Positions 1-9,190 of a DNA stretch of 9,190 nucleotides are shown here, piece after piece. The stretch's first letter is position 1. Every line of letters starts with the position of its first letter. A program made the position numbers and the translations under genes. A model generated the notes under the pieces. The model was not told the DNA's origin. It made no database searches and saw only the letters and a list, made by a program, of their open reading frames with translations. Source of the stretch: an uncultured Ruminococcus sp. (GTDB taxonomy: Bacteria; Bacillota; Clostridia; Oscillospirales; Ruminococcaceae); NCBI GenBank assembly GCA_947167535.1, contig CAMVIL010000032.1, forward strand, positions 1 through 9,190, written 5' to 3'.

Positions 1-292
1 CTTCGCACCCGTGACCGTCGGGAACGACCCAGTGAAGATCCCAGTCGCTGCTTACAGGGTAGTACTCGTGAGGGTAGCCCGCCGGCATATAAATCGCAGT
101 CTCGGGCGGTATCTCGATGCTCCTGCCGTCGATGCACAGCACGCCGCTGCCTTTCGTGCAGTAGAATATCTGCGGGTGGGTGAATCCGACAGGTCGGACA
201 GTTCTCGGCTGGCATACGTGCTTGCCTATGTTGTCGAGAAAAAGCGGCATTCCGACTTCTTTGTTTTTGATAGGATAATCACAGAAAAACAT
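1..292 (-). CDS. AraC-family transcriptional regulator, N-terminal part (cut by window edge)
   Basis: The first 97 codons of a minus-strand gene that runs out of the window on the left. The start ATG is at 292-290, preceded by a strong ribosome site (GAGGAGGG, within 298-306). The visible protein is a small beta-rich cupin-like domain. Residues 39-60 (from HPQIFYCTKGSG to the IDGR turn) and 61-90 (IPPETAIYMPAGYPHEY, then DWDLHWV) match the pattern of the AraC arabinose-binding domain: a sensor barrel with a proline-rich turn followed by 'P-x-G-x-P-H-x-Y'. The C-terminal double helix-turn-helix expected of the family lies outside the window, so the DNA-binding half is not seen. It diverges from the fucosidase/beta-galactosidase operon and shares its promoter region, so it is probably the local regulator, sensing a sugar such as fucose, galactose or an oligosaccharide. 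The ligand is unknown. A stand-alone cupin cannot be excluded. Confidence 0.8.
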   Translation of the reverse strand, partial: MFFCDYPIKNKEVGMPLFLDNIGKHVCQPRTVRPVGFTHPQIFYCTKGSGVLCIDGRSIEIPPETAIYMPAGYPHEYYPVSSDWDLHWVVPDGHGCE

Positions 293-336
293 TTTGACCC
301 TCCTCAGAAAAATGATGGTACTATTGTTATAAATAT

Positions 337-365
337 ATACTATCATGTATTGACAATTTTGTCAA
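337..365 (-). promoter_or_regulatory. Promoter of the AraC-type regulator gene
   Basis: Read on the minus strand, there is a TTGACA -35 box at 365-360, a 17-bp spacer and a TAGTAT -10 box at 342-337. Transcription would start near 330, giving a leader of about 38 nt before the regulator ATG at 292. The -35 box is the right half of the palindrome at 350-365. Confidence 0.65.
350..365. repeat. Perfect palindrome TTGACAA-TT-TTGTCAA shared by two divergent promoters
   Basis: Two 7-bp arms are separated by 2 bp. The left arm holds the -35 box of the rightward promoter, and the right arm, read on the other strand, holds the -35 box of the leftward promoter. A regulator bound here would cover both -35 boxes. 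AraC-family sites are usually direct repeats, so the palindrome may reflect only the paired -35 boxes, or a site for a different dimeric regulator. Confidence 0.7.
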
Positions 366-377
366 GATGTTTATAAT
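350..377 (+). promoter_or_regulatory. Promoter of the surface protein-fucosidase-beta-galactosidase operon
   Basis: Perfect sigma-A hexamers: TTGACA at 350-355, a 16-bp spacer and TATAAT at 372-377. The predicted start is near 384, about 57 nt before the first gene. Hexamers this close to consensus suggest high basal strength that would need repression to be regulated. The promoter overlaps the oppositely directed one at 337-365. Confidence 0.75.
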
Positions 378-426
378 AAAAAACAGAGGCGGATGAAAAG
401 CGTTCGCCGTGACAGTATTGAGATTC

Positions 427-433
427 GGGAGGG
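427..433 (+). promoter_or_regulatory. Ribosome binding site that fixes the start of the surface protein gene
   Basis: GGGAGGG lies 7 nt before the ATG at 441. The same frame is open from an earlier ATG at 393. That codon would sit about 9 nt after the predicted transcription start and would add 16 residues in front of the signal peptide, so 441 is preferred. Confidence 0.75.
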
Positions 434-440
434 ATCCGCA

Positions 441-1337
441 ATGAATATGAAAAGACTTACAGCCGCATTGTTTTCTGTGTTGGTAGGATTCAGCATGAGC
501 GTTCACGCAAGCGCCATGACAGAGCTTGAACCTACCGAGGTGGAGCATAAATTCGATCTGGGTTCTATCGAGGTCGGAGGCTCGGGCGTTGAAGTGGACG
601 AGGAGACAGGCCGCGGACAGAACTGGATCAAGGTCATCCAGCCCTTCAACGAGGCTCACCTTTTCTGGGAGCTTGCAGATCCCGATGAGGAGGCTGTGGC
701 AGTTACATTCGAGATATCCAACTGGTCCGGTAAGGAATTCCCCGTAAGCTGGGGCGCTCTGCTGACTTATTATGATGGCTCCGGCAACTGGTACGGTTTC
801 AACGACTTCAAGGATATTTCCGGCTACACAATCAACGGCGACGGCGAGTACACCCTCGTCTGCGATCTGGGTTCTCTCTGCCTGCGCGAGGATCAGCCCT
901 ACGGACTTGCAATGCTTCAGGCGCTTGAGATGGTCATCGACGGCGTTGAAGAGGGCGACCCCACTACCATCGAAGTCAAGAGCGCCAGAGTGTATTTCGC
1001 GGGCGAAGAAATTGAGGACGCTGTCCTGCCTGACGGCACTGCCATTCCGATAGAGACTCCTGCGCTGATCGTTGAGGACGGAGAAGAGGGTTCTGAGGAA
1101 AGTGCAGCAGAAGCTTCCGACAGCGAAGAAGCTCAGCCGGAGACCGAGACTGAGGAGACCACTGCTGCTTCCGCCGAAGAGCCTGCGGTCGACGAGACTG
1201 CCGCCGCAAAGGACGACACATCTTCTAAGGATGAAGATGTAAAGAAGAACAGCTCGGCGCTGCCTATCGCGCTCTGCTCGGCAGGTGCTGTTGCTGTGAT
1301 AGCAATAATCGCAGCTGCTTTTCGTAAGAAAAAGTGA
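441..1337 (+). CDS. Secreted, membrane-anchored surface protein of unknown function, possibly glycan-binding
   Basis: A 298-residue protein that I do not recognise as a named family. Residues 1-25 form a signal peptide: basic start (MKR), hydrophobic core, and an ASA cleavage site near residue 25. Residues 33-192 form a single aromatic-rich, probably all-beta domain with exposed-looking aromatics (NWIKV, HLFWEL, ISNWSG, SWGALLTYYD, GNWYGF), which is the look of a carbohydrate-binding or galactose-binding-like sandwich. Residues 206-270 are a stalk made almost only of Glu, Asp, Ser, Thr and Ala. Residues 273-293 are a transmembrane segment followed by RKKK, a stop-transfer anchor. There is no LPxTG sortase signal. 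The domain would therefore face outward at the end of a flexible acidic stalk. It is the first gene of an operon with two glycosidases, 25 bp before the fucosidase, which supports a role in capturing or sensing the glycan. Sugar binding is inference; no catalytic motif is visible. Confidence 0.8.
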   Translation: MNMKRLTAALFSVLVGFSMSVHASAMTELEPTEVEHKFDLGSIEVGGSGVEVDEETGRGQNWIKVIQPFNEAHLFWELADPDEEAVAVTFEISNWSGKEFPVSWGALLTYYDGSGNWYGFNDFKDISGYTINGDGEYTLVCDLGSLCLREDQPYGLAMLQALEMVIDGVEEGDPTTIEVKSARVYFAGEEIEDAVLPDGTAIPIETPALIVEDGEEGSEESAAEASDSEEAQPETETEETTAASAEEPAVDETAAAKDDTSSKDEDVKKNSSALPIALCSAGAVAVIAIIAAAFRKKK

Positions 1338-1362
1338 TCTACTGAAATAAAGAGGGAATAGC

Positions 1363-5786
<4,424 letters not shown>

Positions 5787-5829
5787 TATTATAATATGAA
5801 ACCTTGCTTCTTTGATTTGTTTCATCTTG

Positions 5830-5865
5830 CAGCAGTCTGACTCAAAACGGACTGCTGTTTTTTTT
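5830..5865 (+). terminator. Intrinsic terminator of the glycosidase operon
   Basis: An 8-bp perfect stem, CAGCAGTC (5830-5837) with GACTGCTG (5850-5857), has a 12-nt loop and is followed by eight T residues (5858-5865). It lies 43 bp after the beta-galactosidase stop and separates this operon from the GGDEF-nagA operon. A weaker 7-bp inverted repeat (5796-5802 with 5819-5825) precedes it. Confidence 0.9.
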
Positions 5866-5936
5866 CTTCACTGCTCCTGCCGACTATGATATTCAACAAA
5901 AATTTGGCTGAGAACCTCGGAATAATGTGCTTTTCT

Positions 5937-5953
5937 GTCAAAAAACGTTTGAC
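5937..5953. repeat. Inverted repeat GTCAAA-AAACG-TTTGAC over the -35 box of the GGDEF promoter
   Basis: Two perfect 6-bp arms are separated by 5 bp, and the right arm overlaps the -35 hexamer at 5949-5954. The position suits an operator. The other half has no matching -10 box on the minus strand, so unlike the palindrome at 350-365 it does not encode a second promoter. Short A/T-rich arms can arise by chance. Confidence 0.4.
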
Positions 5954-5977
5954 TTTTCTGAAGATATATGATATACT
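5949..5977 (+). promoter_or_regulatory. Promoter of the GGDEF-nagA operon (extended -10)
   Basis: TTGACT at 5949-5954, a 17-bp spacer and TATACT at 5972-5977, with a TG at 5969-5970 one base before the hexamer (extended -10). Transcription would start near 5984, about 30 nt before the ATG at 6014. Five of six bases match consensus in each box. Confidence 0.75.
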
Positions 5978-6000
5978 AAAAATGATGATTTTATTTTTTT

Positions 6001-6005
6001 GGAGG
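6001..6005 (+). promoter_or_regulatory. Ribosome binding site that fixes the start of the GGDEF gene
   Basis: GGAGG lies 8 nt before the ATG at 6014. The frame could be opened five codons earlier by a TTG at 5999, but that codon overlaps this site, so 6014 is the start. Confidence 0.85.
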
Positions 6006-6013
6006 TCGTAATT

Positions 6014-7114
6014 ATGGAAAACAATGATAATCTGTTTGACGTGAACAAATATCTCAAGACCGGCAGCGGCAAGGTCGGTGTTCCCGCAGAGGAAGAGCTC
6101 GATGAGCTCACCGCCGAGCAGCAGCTGGCGAATATCTATGATATCGGCAGCAGGCTGTACTCTCAGATGGGCACCGACAGCACGGTGGGACATATCGCCG
6201 TCTTCACTTACCTTACCGAGCTCGGCAGAACTCTCGTCGGCGCAGACAGAGCAAGCTTCTGGAAGTGGGACAAGGAAAAGCATGAGCTGTGGACGCTCTC
6301 TGCGACCGGTGTCGATAAGATCGTCATTCCCGACGACAGGGGTCTTGTGGGCAAGGCGCTTAAGGAGGAGCGTGTTCTCATCACGAATGAGCCTTACAGC
6401 GATCCCGACTTTAATTCGGACATCGACCGTCAGACCGGATATCTCACAATGTCTGTGCTGGTCATGCCCGTTGCCGATCTCAGCGGCGAGTACATCGGCG
6501 CGTTCCAGATAATCAACAAATTGGGTGCCGATGGCTTTGACGAGGAAGAGGACACCAAGAAGCTGTCGCTGGCGGCGTTCGTCTGCGGTATCGCCCTCGA
6601 ATCCGAGACCTTCTACGAGTATTCCCACATCGACAGCCTTACTTCGATCAAAAACAGACTCGGGTTCTACAGCGATCTGGATCATAAGTATGAGGAGTAC
6701 ATCGACACTCTCGCTGACAAGCCGATCTCGATGATCCTCTGCGACATCGACAGATACAAGAAGTTCAACGATAATTACGGCCATACCATCGGCGACGACG
6801 GTATCGTATACGTTGCGGAGAAGCTGAAGCAGCACCTTCGCGATGACGATTCCGTATACCGCTGGGGCGGCGACGAGTTTATCCTTCTGCTGCCCGACAC
6901 CGACCTCGAGGGCTGCAAGCAGATCGCCGAGGAGATCAGAGCCGACTTTAACGACAGCAAGTTCAAGGCCAACGGCATCCCCGTGAAGATCACCCTCAGC
7001 TTCGGCTGCCTGCGCTACAATGTCAATAAGAGCGTCAAGGACAACATCGCGGTCGCCGATGATTACCTCTTTACCGCCAAGGACGACGGCAGAAACAGAG
7101 TTTACGGCGAATGA
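6014..7114 (+). CDS. GAF-GGDEF diguanylate cyclase, cytosolic
   Basis: A 366-residue protein predicted to make c-di-GMP from two GTP. Residues 1-45 are a polar lead-in. Residues 56-197 form a GAF sensor domain, with the typical DRGLVGKALKEE turn (108-119), VLVMPV (148-153) and GAFQIINK (162-169). The GGDEF domain covers about 204-364, with DSLTSIKNR (207-215), the metal Asp244 in LCDID, FNDNYGH (251-257), and an intact GGDEF signature at 285-289. An RDDD inhibitory-site motif lies at 276-279, exactly five residues before the signature, so product feedback is expected. No transmembrane segment or signal peptide is seen, so the input should be an intracellular small molecule or protein acting on GAF; the ligand is unknown. 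No EAL or HD-GYP partner is present. It has its own promoter, and its stop overlaps the nagA start in ATGA, tying c-di-GMP synthesis to amino-sugar metabolism. Confidence 0.93.
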   Translation: MENNDNLFDVNKYLKTGSGKVGVPAEEELDELTAEQQLANIYDIGSRLYSQMGTDSTVGHIAVFTYLTELGRTLVGADRASFWKWDKEKHELWTLSATGVDKIVIPDDRGLVGKALKEERVLITNEPYSDPDFNSDIDRQTGYLTMSVLVMPVADLSGEYIGAFQIINKLGADGFDEEEDTKKLSLAAFVCGIALESETFYEYSHIDSLTSIKNRLGFYSDLDHKYEEYIDTLADKPISMILCDIDRYKKFNDNYGHTIGDDGIVYVAEKLKQHLRDDDSVYRWGGDEFILLLPDTDLEGCKQIAEEIRADFNDSKFKANGIPVKITLSFGCLRYNVNKSVKDNIAVADDYLFTAKDDGRNRVYGE

Positions 7115-8241
7115 AATCTCAGAATATAACTGTACTAAAAAACGGACTGGTGTTCATAGACGGTTCCTTTCAGAGTGCTGACGTAGCATATTCCGACGGA
7201 GTGATCGTCGGGGTCTCGGACCATATCGACTCCTCCGACGCTGTTGACTGCTCGGGGCTCTATGTGCTCCCGGGGCTTTGCGACATCCACCTGCACGGCT
7301 GCAACGGGCACGACGTCTGCGACGGCGATGCGGAGTCGCTAGCTGCCATAGCGGAGTATCAGTACGCCCACGGCGTGACCGCTTTCTGCCCGACCACAAT
7401 GACCCTGCCTGCCGACCGCCTGAAGGCTATACTCCGAAATATAAGCAGCTTTGCCCGACTGCCTGTAGGTTATGGCAGAGCGGAGATCGCGGGCGTGAAC
7501 CTTGAGGGTCCCTTCATCTCGGCAGAAAAATGCGGAGCTCAGAAAAGTGAATATATTCAAAGTCCGTCCGCGGAAAAGCTCGGCGAGCTTTTGTCAGCCG
7601 CAGACGGACTAGTCAGGATTGTGACGATAGCTCCCGAGGTCAACGGTGCGCTGGACTGCATCAGAGCCTGCTCCGACAGGGTCAGGTTCTCGATAGGTCA
7701 TACCGTTTGCGGTTATGACCGGGCGAGGGAGGCGTTCGCCGCTGGAGCCGACCATGTGACCCACCTGTTCAACGCGATGCCGCCTTTCCATCATCGGGAC
7801 ACGGGAGTGATAGGCGCCGCCTTTGACGACGGCAGCTGCTATGTCGAGCTGATCTGCGACGGCGTGCACATTTCCCCGCCCGCTGTGAGAGCAGCGTTCC
7901 GACTCTTCGGCGACGATCGTGTGGTGCTTGTCAGCGACAGCATGGAAGCCGCGGGAATGCCCGACGGAGAGTATTCTCTCGGTGGGCAGACGGTGATAAA
8001 AAAAGCTGCCCGCGCGACCCTTTCCGACGGGACGCTTGCGGGCAGTGTTTCAAATCTTTACGATTGTCTTGTGACAGCTGTAAGCATGGGGATACCGCTT
8101 GAGAGCGCCGTAAAGGCGGCAACGGTCAACCCCTGCCGTTCAATCGGCATCGACGACCGCTTCGGCTCTGTCGGAGTCGGCAGGTCGGCGCACTTTCTGC
8201 TGCTTGACAGCAAAGATCTTTCAATTAAACAAGTCATATGA
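7111..8241 (+). CDS. nagA: N-acetylglucosamine-6-phosphate deacetylase
   Basis: A 376-residue cytosolic amidohydrolase that removes acetate from N-acetylglucosamine 6-phosphate to give glucosamine 6-phosphate for glycolysis or wall synthesis. The metal and catalytic residues are in place: HLH (His60, His62) in DIHLHGCNGHD, Glu132 in LEGPFIS, His197 in GHT, His218 in THLFNAMPP, and the catalytic Asp276 in VSDSM. GAQ (142-144), DGVHI (250-254) and the AGMPDGEYSLGG strand also match the family. The HxH motif resembles the two-metal Bacillus-type enzymes rather than the E. coli form. The start ATG shares four bases with the stop of the GGDEF gene and has no strong ribosome site, so translation is probably coupled. 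The C-terminus stops a few residues earlier than in E. coli NagA, where the gene meets the convergent hydrolase gene. No nagB or transporter is nearby in the window. Confidence 0.93.
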   Translation: MKSQNITVLKNGLVFIDGSFQSADVAYSDGVIVGVSDHIDSSDAVDCSGLYVLPGLCDIHLHGCNGHDVCDGDAESLAAIAEYQYAHGVTAFCPTTMTLPADRLKAILRNISSFARLPVGYGRAEIAGVNLEGPFISAEKCGAQKSEYIQSPSAEKLGELLSAADGLVRIVTIAPEVNGALDCIRACSDRVRFSIGHTVCGYDRAREAFAAGADHVTHLFNAMPPFHHRDTGVIGAAFDDGSCYVELICDGVHISPPAVRAAFRLFGDDRVVLVSDSMEAAGMPDGEYSLGGQTVIKKAARATLSDGTLAGSVSNLYDCLVTAVSMGIPLESAVKAATVNPCRSIGIDDRFGSVGVGRSAHFLLLDSKDLSIKQVI

Positions 8242-8953
8242 GCGGTGCGAGCTTCAGGCTCGTGCCGTTTATTACGTCTTCTACAAATTTTTCATCGTCG
8301 AGGTGCATGAGATAGACCTCGGTGCCTTTTGAGGCGATGGCTTTCAGAACGTCGATGTAGTCGCCGATGAAAAGATGCACTCCCGAATCAACAGCGGAGA
8401 CCTCTGTGTAAAGCGCAGTCTCGGAGTCGATATAGGCAAGGAATGTCAGCAGAGTGCGGGTGTCACCCGTGTATATCACCTTTTTGCCGTTGACATCAAG
8501 CTGATACCCGAAGCACTTGCCGTCAAGATTAGGAGTGTGCTCGGTGGGGATTATCTCCGTTACAAAACCGAGATCGTCGGCGGGGATAATGTTGTAACTG
8601 TCCTTGTCGCAGCCTTCGAGCTTGTCGAGATAGTAAAGCATATTCTCGCCCACTTCCTCGGAACCGACAGCGACGGTCACAGGCAGGTGCCACACGTAGT
8701 AGGAGTAGTGTATCAGCAGCGGGATGCCGCTGATGTGGTCGCTGTGGGTGTGGGTGACTATCACGTAGATGTGCGATATCTTTTCGCCGCCGCCGAAATG
8801 ATCGGGGCCGAGTTTTCTGAGCTTGTTGAATGCCGTGATGGAATGGTCGAGCAGTACAAGATCGCTGCCGCTGCAAAACAGTGAGCTGTTGTGTTCGTCG
8901 CTGAATGCAGAGCCTCGTCCGAAGAATCTTAAAATCTGATCATTGTTTTCCAT
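8234..8953 (-). CDS. Metallo-beta-lactamase-fold hydrolase (RNase Z / phosphodiesterase-like)
   Basis: A 239-residue cytosolic protein with a full set of MBL-fold metal ligands: the motif HTHSDH (68-73), His139 in PTEHTP, Asp164 in YTGDTRT, and His217 in LMHLDD near the C-terminus. The N-terminus (FFGRGSAFSDEHNSSLF) is of the kind seen in the RNase Z, PhnP and class II cyclic phosphodiesterase branch, which suggests a phosphodiester substrate. The exact substrate cannot be read from sequence. The start ATG at 8953 overlaps the TAA of the upstream GGDEF remnant (TAATG), and its own ribosome site (GGTGAT) is weak, so initiation by coupled ribosomes is likely. Its last eight bases overlap the last eight of nagA on the other strand. 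A functional tie to c-di-GMP or nucleotide signalling is inference from the GGDEF remnant. Confidence 0.88.
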   Translation of the reverse strand: MENNDQILRFFGRGSAFSDEHNSSLFCSGSDLVLLDHSITAFNKLRKLGPDHFGGGEKISHIYVIVTHTHSDHISGIPLLIHYSYYVWHLPVTVAVGSEEVGENMLYYLDKLEGCDKDSYNIIPADDLGFVTEIIPTEHTPNLDGKCFGYQLDVNGKKVIYTGDTRTLLTFLAYIDSETALYTEVSAVDSGVHLFIGDYIDVLKAIASKGTEVYLMHLDDEKFVEDVINGTSLKLAPLI

Positions 8954-9135
8954 TACCAGATCACCCGATTTCTGCCGCCTTCCTTAGCAGCATAAAGTTT
9001 TTCATCGGCAGAGCTTATGTTATCCTCGATAGTTCTGTCTTTGTCAAATGTAGTGACGCCGAAGCTCAGGGTGTGAGTGATATCGTGGCCCTCGGCGTGA
9101 CATACGGCGTCCATTACCTTCTGTCGTATCTCCTC
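8953..9135 (-). pseudogene. C-terminal remnant of a second GGDEF domain, coupled to the MBL gene
   Basis: Sixty codons and a stop on the minus strand encode the tail of a GGDEF domain: EEIRQKV, HTLSFGVTTF, DNISSADEKLYAAK and GGRNRV, ending in Trp. It aligns without gaps to the end of the GAF-GGDEF protein of this window (about 25 identical residues of 59). The catalytic half, including GGDEF and the metal Asp, is absent: the bases before 9135 on this strand are AT-rich and encode nothing GGDEF-like, although the frame stays open to the window edge. The only in-frame ATG is at 9114-9112, which would give 53 residues. It has AAGG 2 nt away and GAGGAG 15 nt away, neither ideal. The stop TAA overlaps the ATG of the MBL gene by one base. 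It cannot be a cyclase. It could be a decayed gene kept as a translational leader, a small protein, or the result of an insertion whose other side lies past the edge. Confidence 0.75.
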
Positions 9136-9163
9136 GAAAATATAACGTAAACAAACAATAAAA

Positions 9164-9169
9164 ATTATA
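9164..9169 (-). promoter_or_regulatory. Probable -10 box upstream of the GGDEF remnant and MBL gene
   Basis: TATAAT on the minus strand at 9169-9164, within an AT-rich stretch (9136-9190). A -35 box at normal spacing would straddle the right edge of the window, so the promoter is only half visible. If real, the transcript would begin near 9157 and enter the GGDEF remnant directly. Confidence 0.4.
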
Positions 9170-9190
9170 CTACAATGTCGAAAAAATGTG

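Noticed and set aside
1230..1337. Sortase cell-wall anchor at the end of the surface protein
   Set aside because: No LPxTG-like motif precedes the hydrophobic segment. The segment is followed by RKKK and stop, so a plain membrane anchor fits better.
5796..5825. Inverted repeat ATGAAAC/GTTTCAT as a separate terminator
   Set aside because: The stem is 7 bp and AT-rich, the loop is 16 nt and no T-tract follows. The real terminator is at 5830-5865.
5866..5948. Riboswitch or small RNA between the terminator and the GGDEF promoter
   Set aside because: The 83-bp stretch has no recognisable aptamer elements and lies upstream of the predicted transcription start, so it would not be in the GGDEF-nagA leader.
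5822..6835. Minus-strand open frame of about 337 codons over the terminator, promoter and GGDEF gene
   Set aside because: It runs antisense to an unmistakable GAF-GGDEF protein and through the intergenic terminator, and shows no recognisable motif.
8375..8884. Plus-strand open frame opposite the MBL hydrolase
   Set aside because: The minus strand carries all MBL metal motifs in order. The plus-strand translation is Val/Ala-rich shadow sequence.

Overview
The window reads as a compact stretch of a gut or rumen type Bacillota chromosome. A Ruminococcus-like or other Oscillospirales genome is my best guess. This rests on GC-rich coding sequence with AT-rich spacers, strong GGAGG-type ribosome sites, sigma-A type promoters, cytosolic glycosidases and a GAF-GGDEF protein. 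The taxonomic assignment is inference only.

Left part (1-5865): a glycan-use unit. A divergent AraC-type regulator, cut by the left edge, faces an operon of three genes. These encode a membrane-anchored secreted protein of unknown function with an acidic stalk, a GH29 alpha-L-fucosidase, and a LacZ-type GH2 beta-galactosidase. Gaps are short (25 bp, then 2 bp), and the operon ends at a clear intrinsic terminator. The two divergent promoters overlap completely, and a perfect palindrome supplies both -35 boxes, so regulator and operon may exclude each other's transcription. Both glycosidases lack signal peptides, so they should trim fucosylated galactosides inside the cell after import. No transporter is in the window.

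Middle part (5949-8241): an extended -10 promoter drives a cytosolic GAF-GGDEF diguanylate cyclase with an intact active site and inhibitory site. Its stop codon overlaps the start of nagA (N-acetylglucosamine-6-phosphate deacetylase) in ATGA. c-di-GMP synthesis and amino-sugar catabolism are therefore made from one transcript.

Right part (8234-9190, minus strand): a metallo-beta-lactamase-fold hydrolase converges on nagA, and the two genes share an 8-bp palindrome carrying both stop codons. Its start codon overlaps (TAATG) the stop of the last 60 codons of a second GGDEF domain. That domain's catalytic half is missing, and AT-rich, promoter-like sequence sits directly before the remnant.

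Together, fucosidase, beta-galactosidase and NagA would supply fucose, galactose and glucosamine 6-phosphate from host, milk or plant glycans. This link is inference from gene content. No RNA genes, insertion sequences or CRISPR arrays were seen, and no gene-free stretch exceeds 300 bases.
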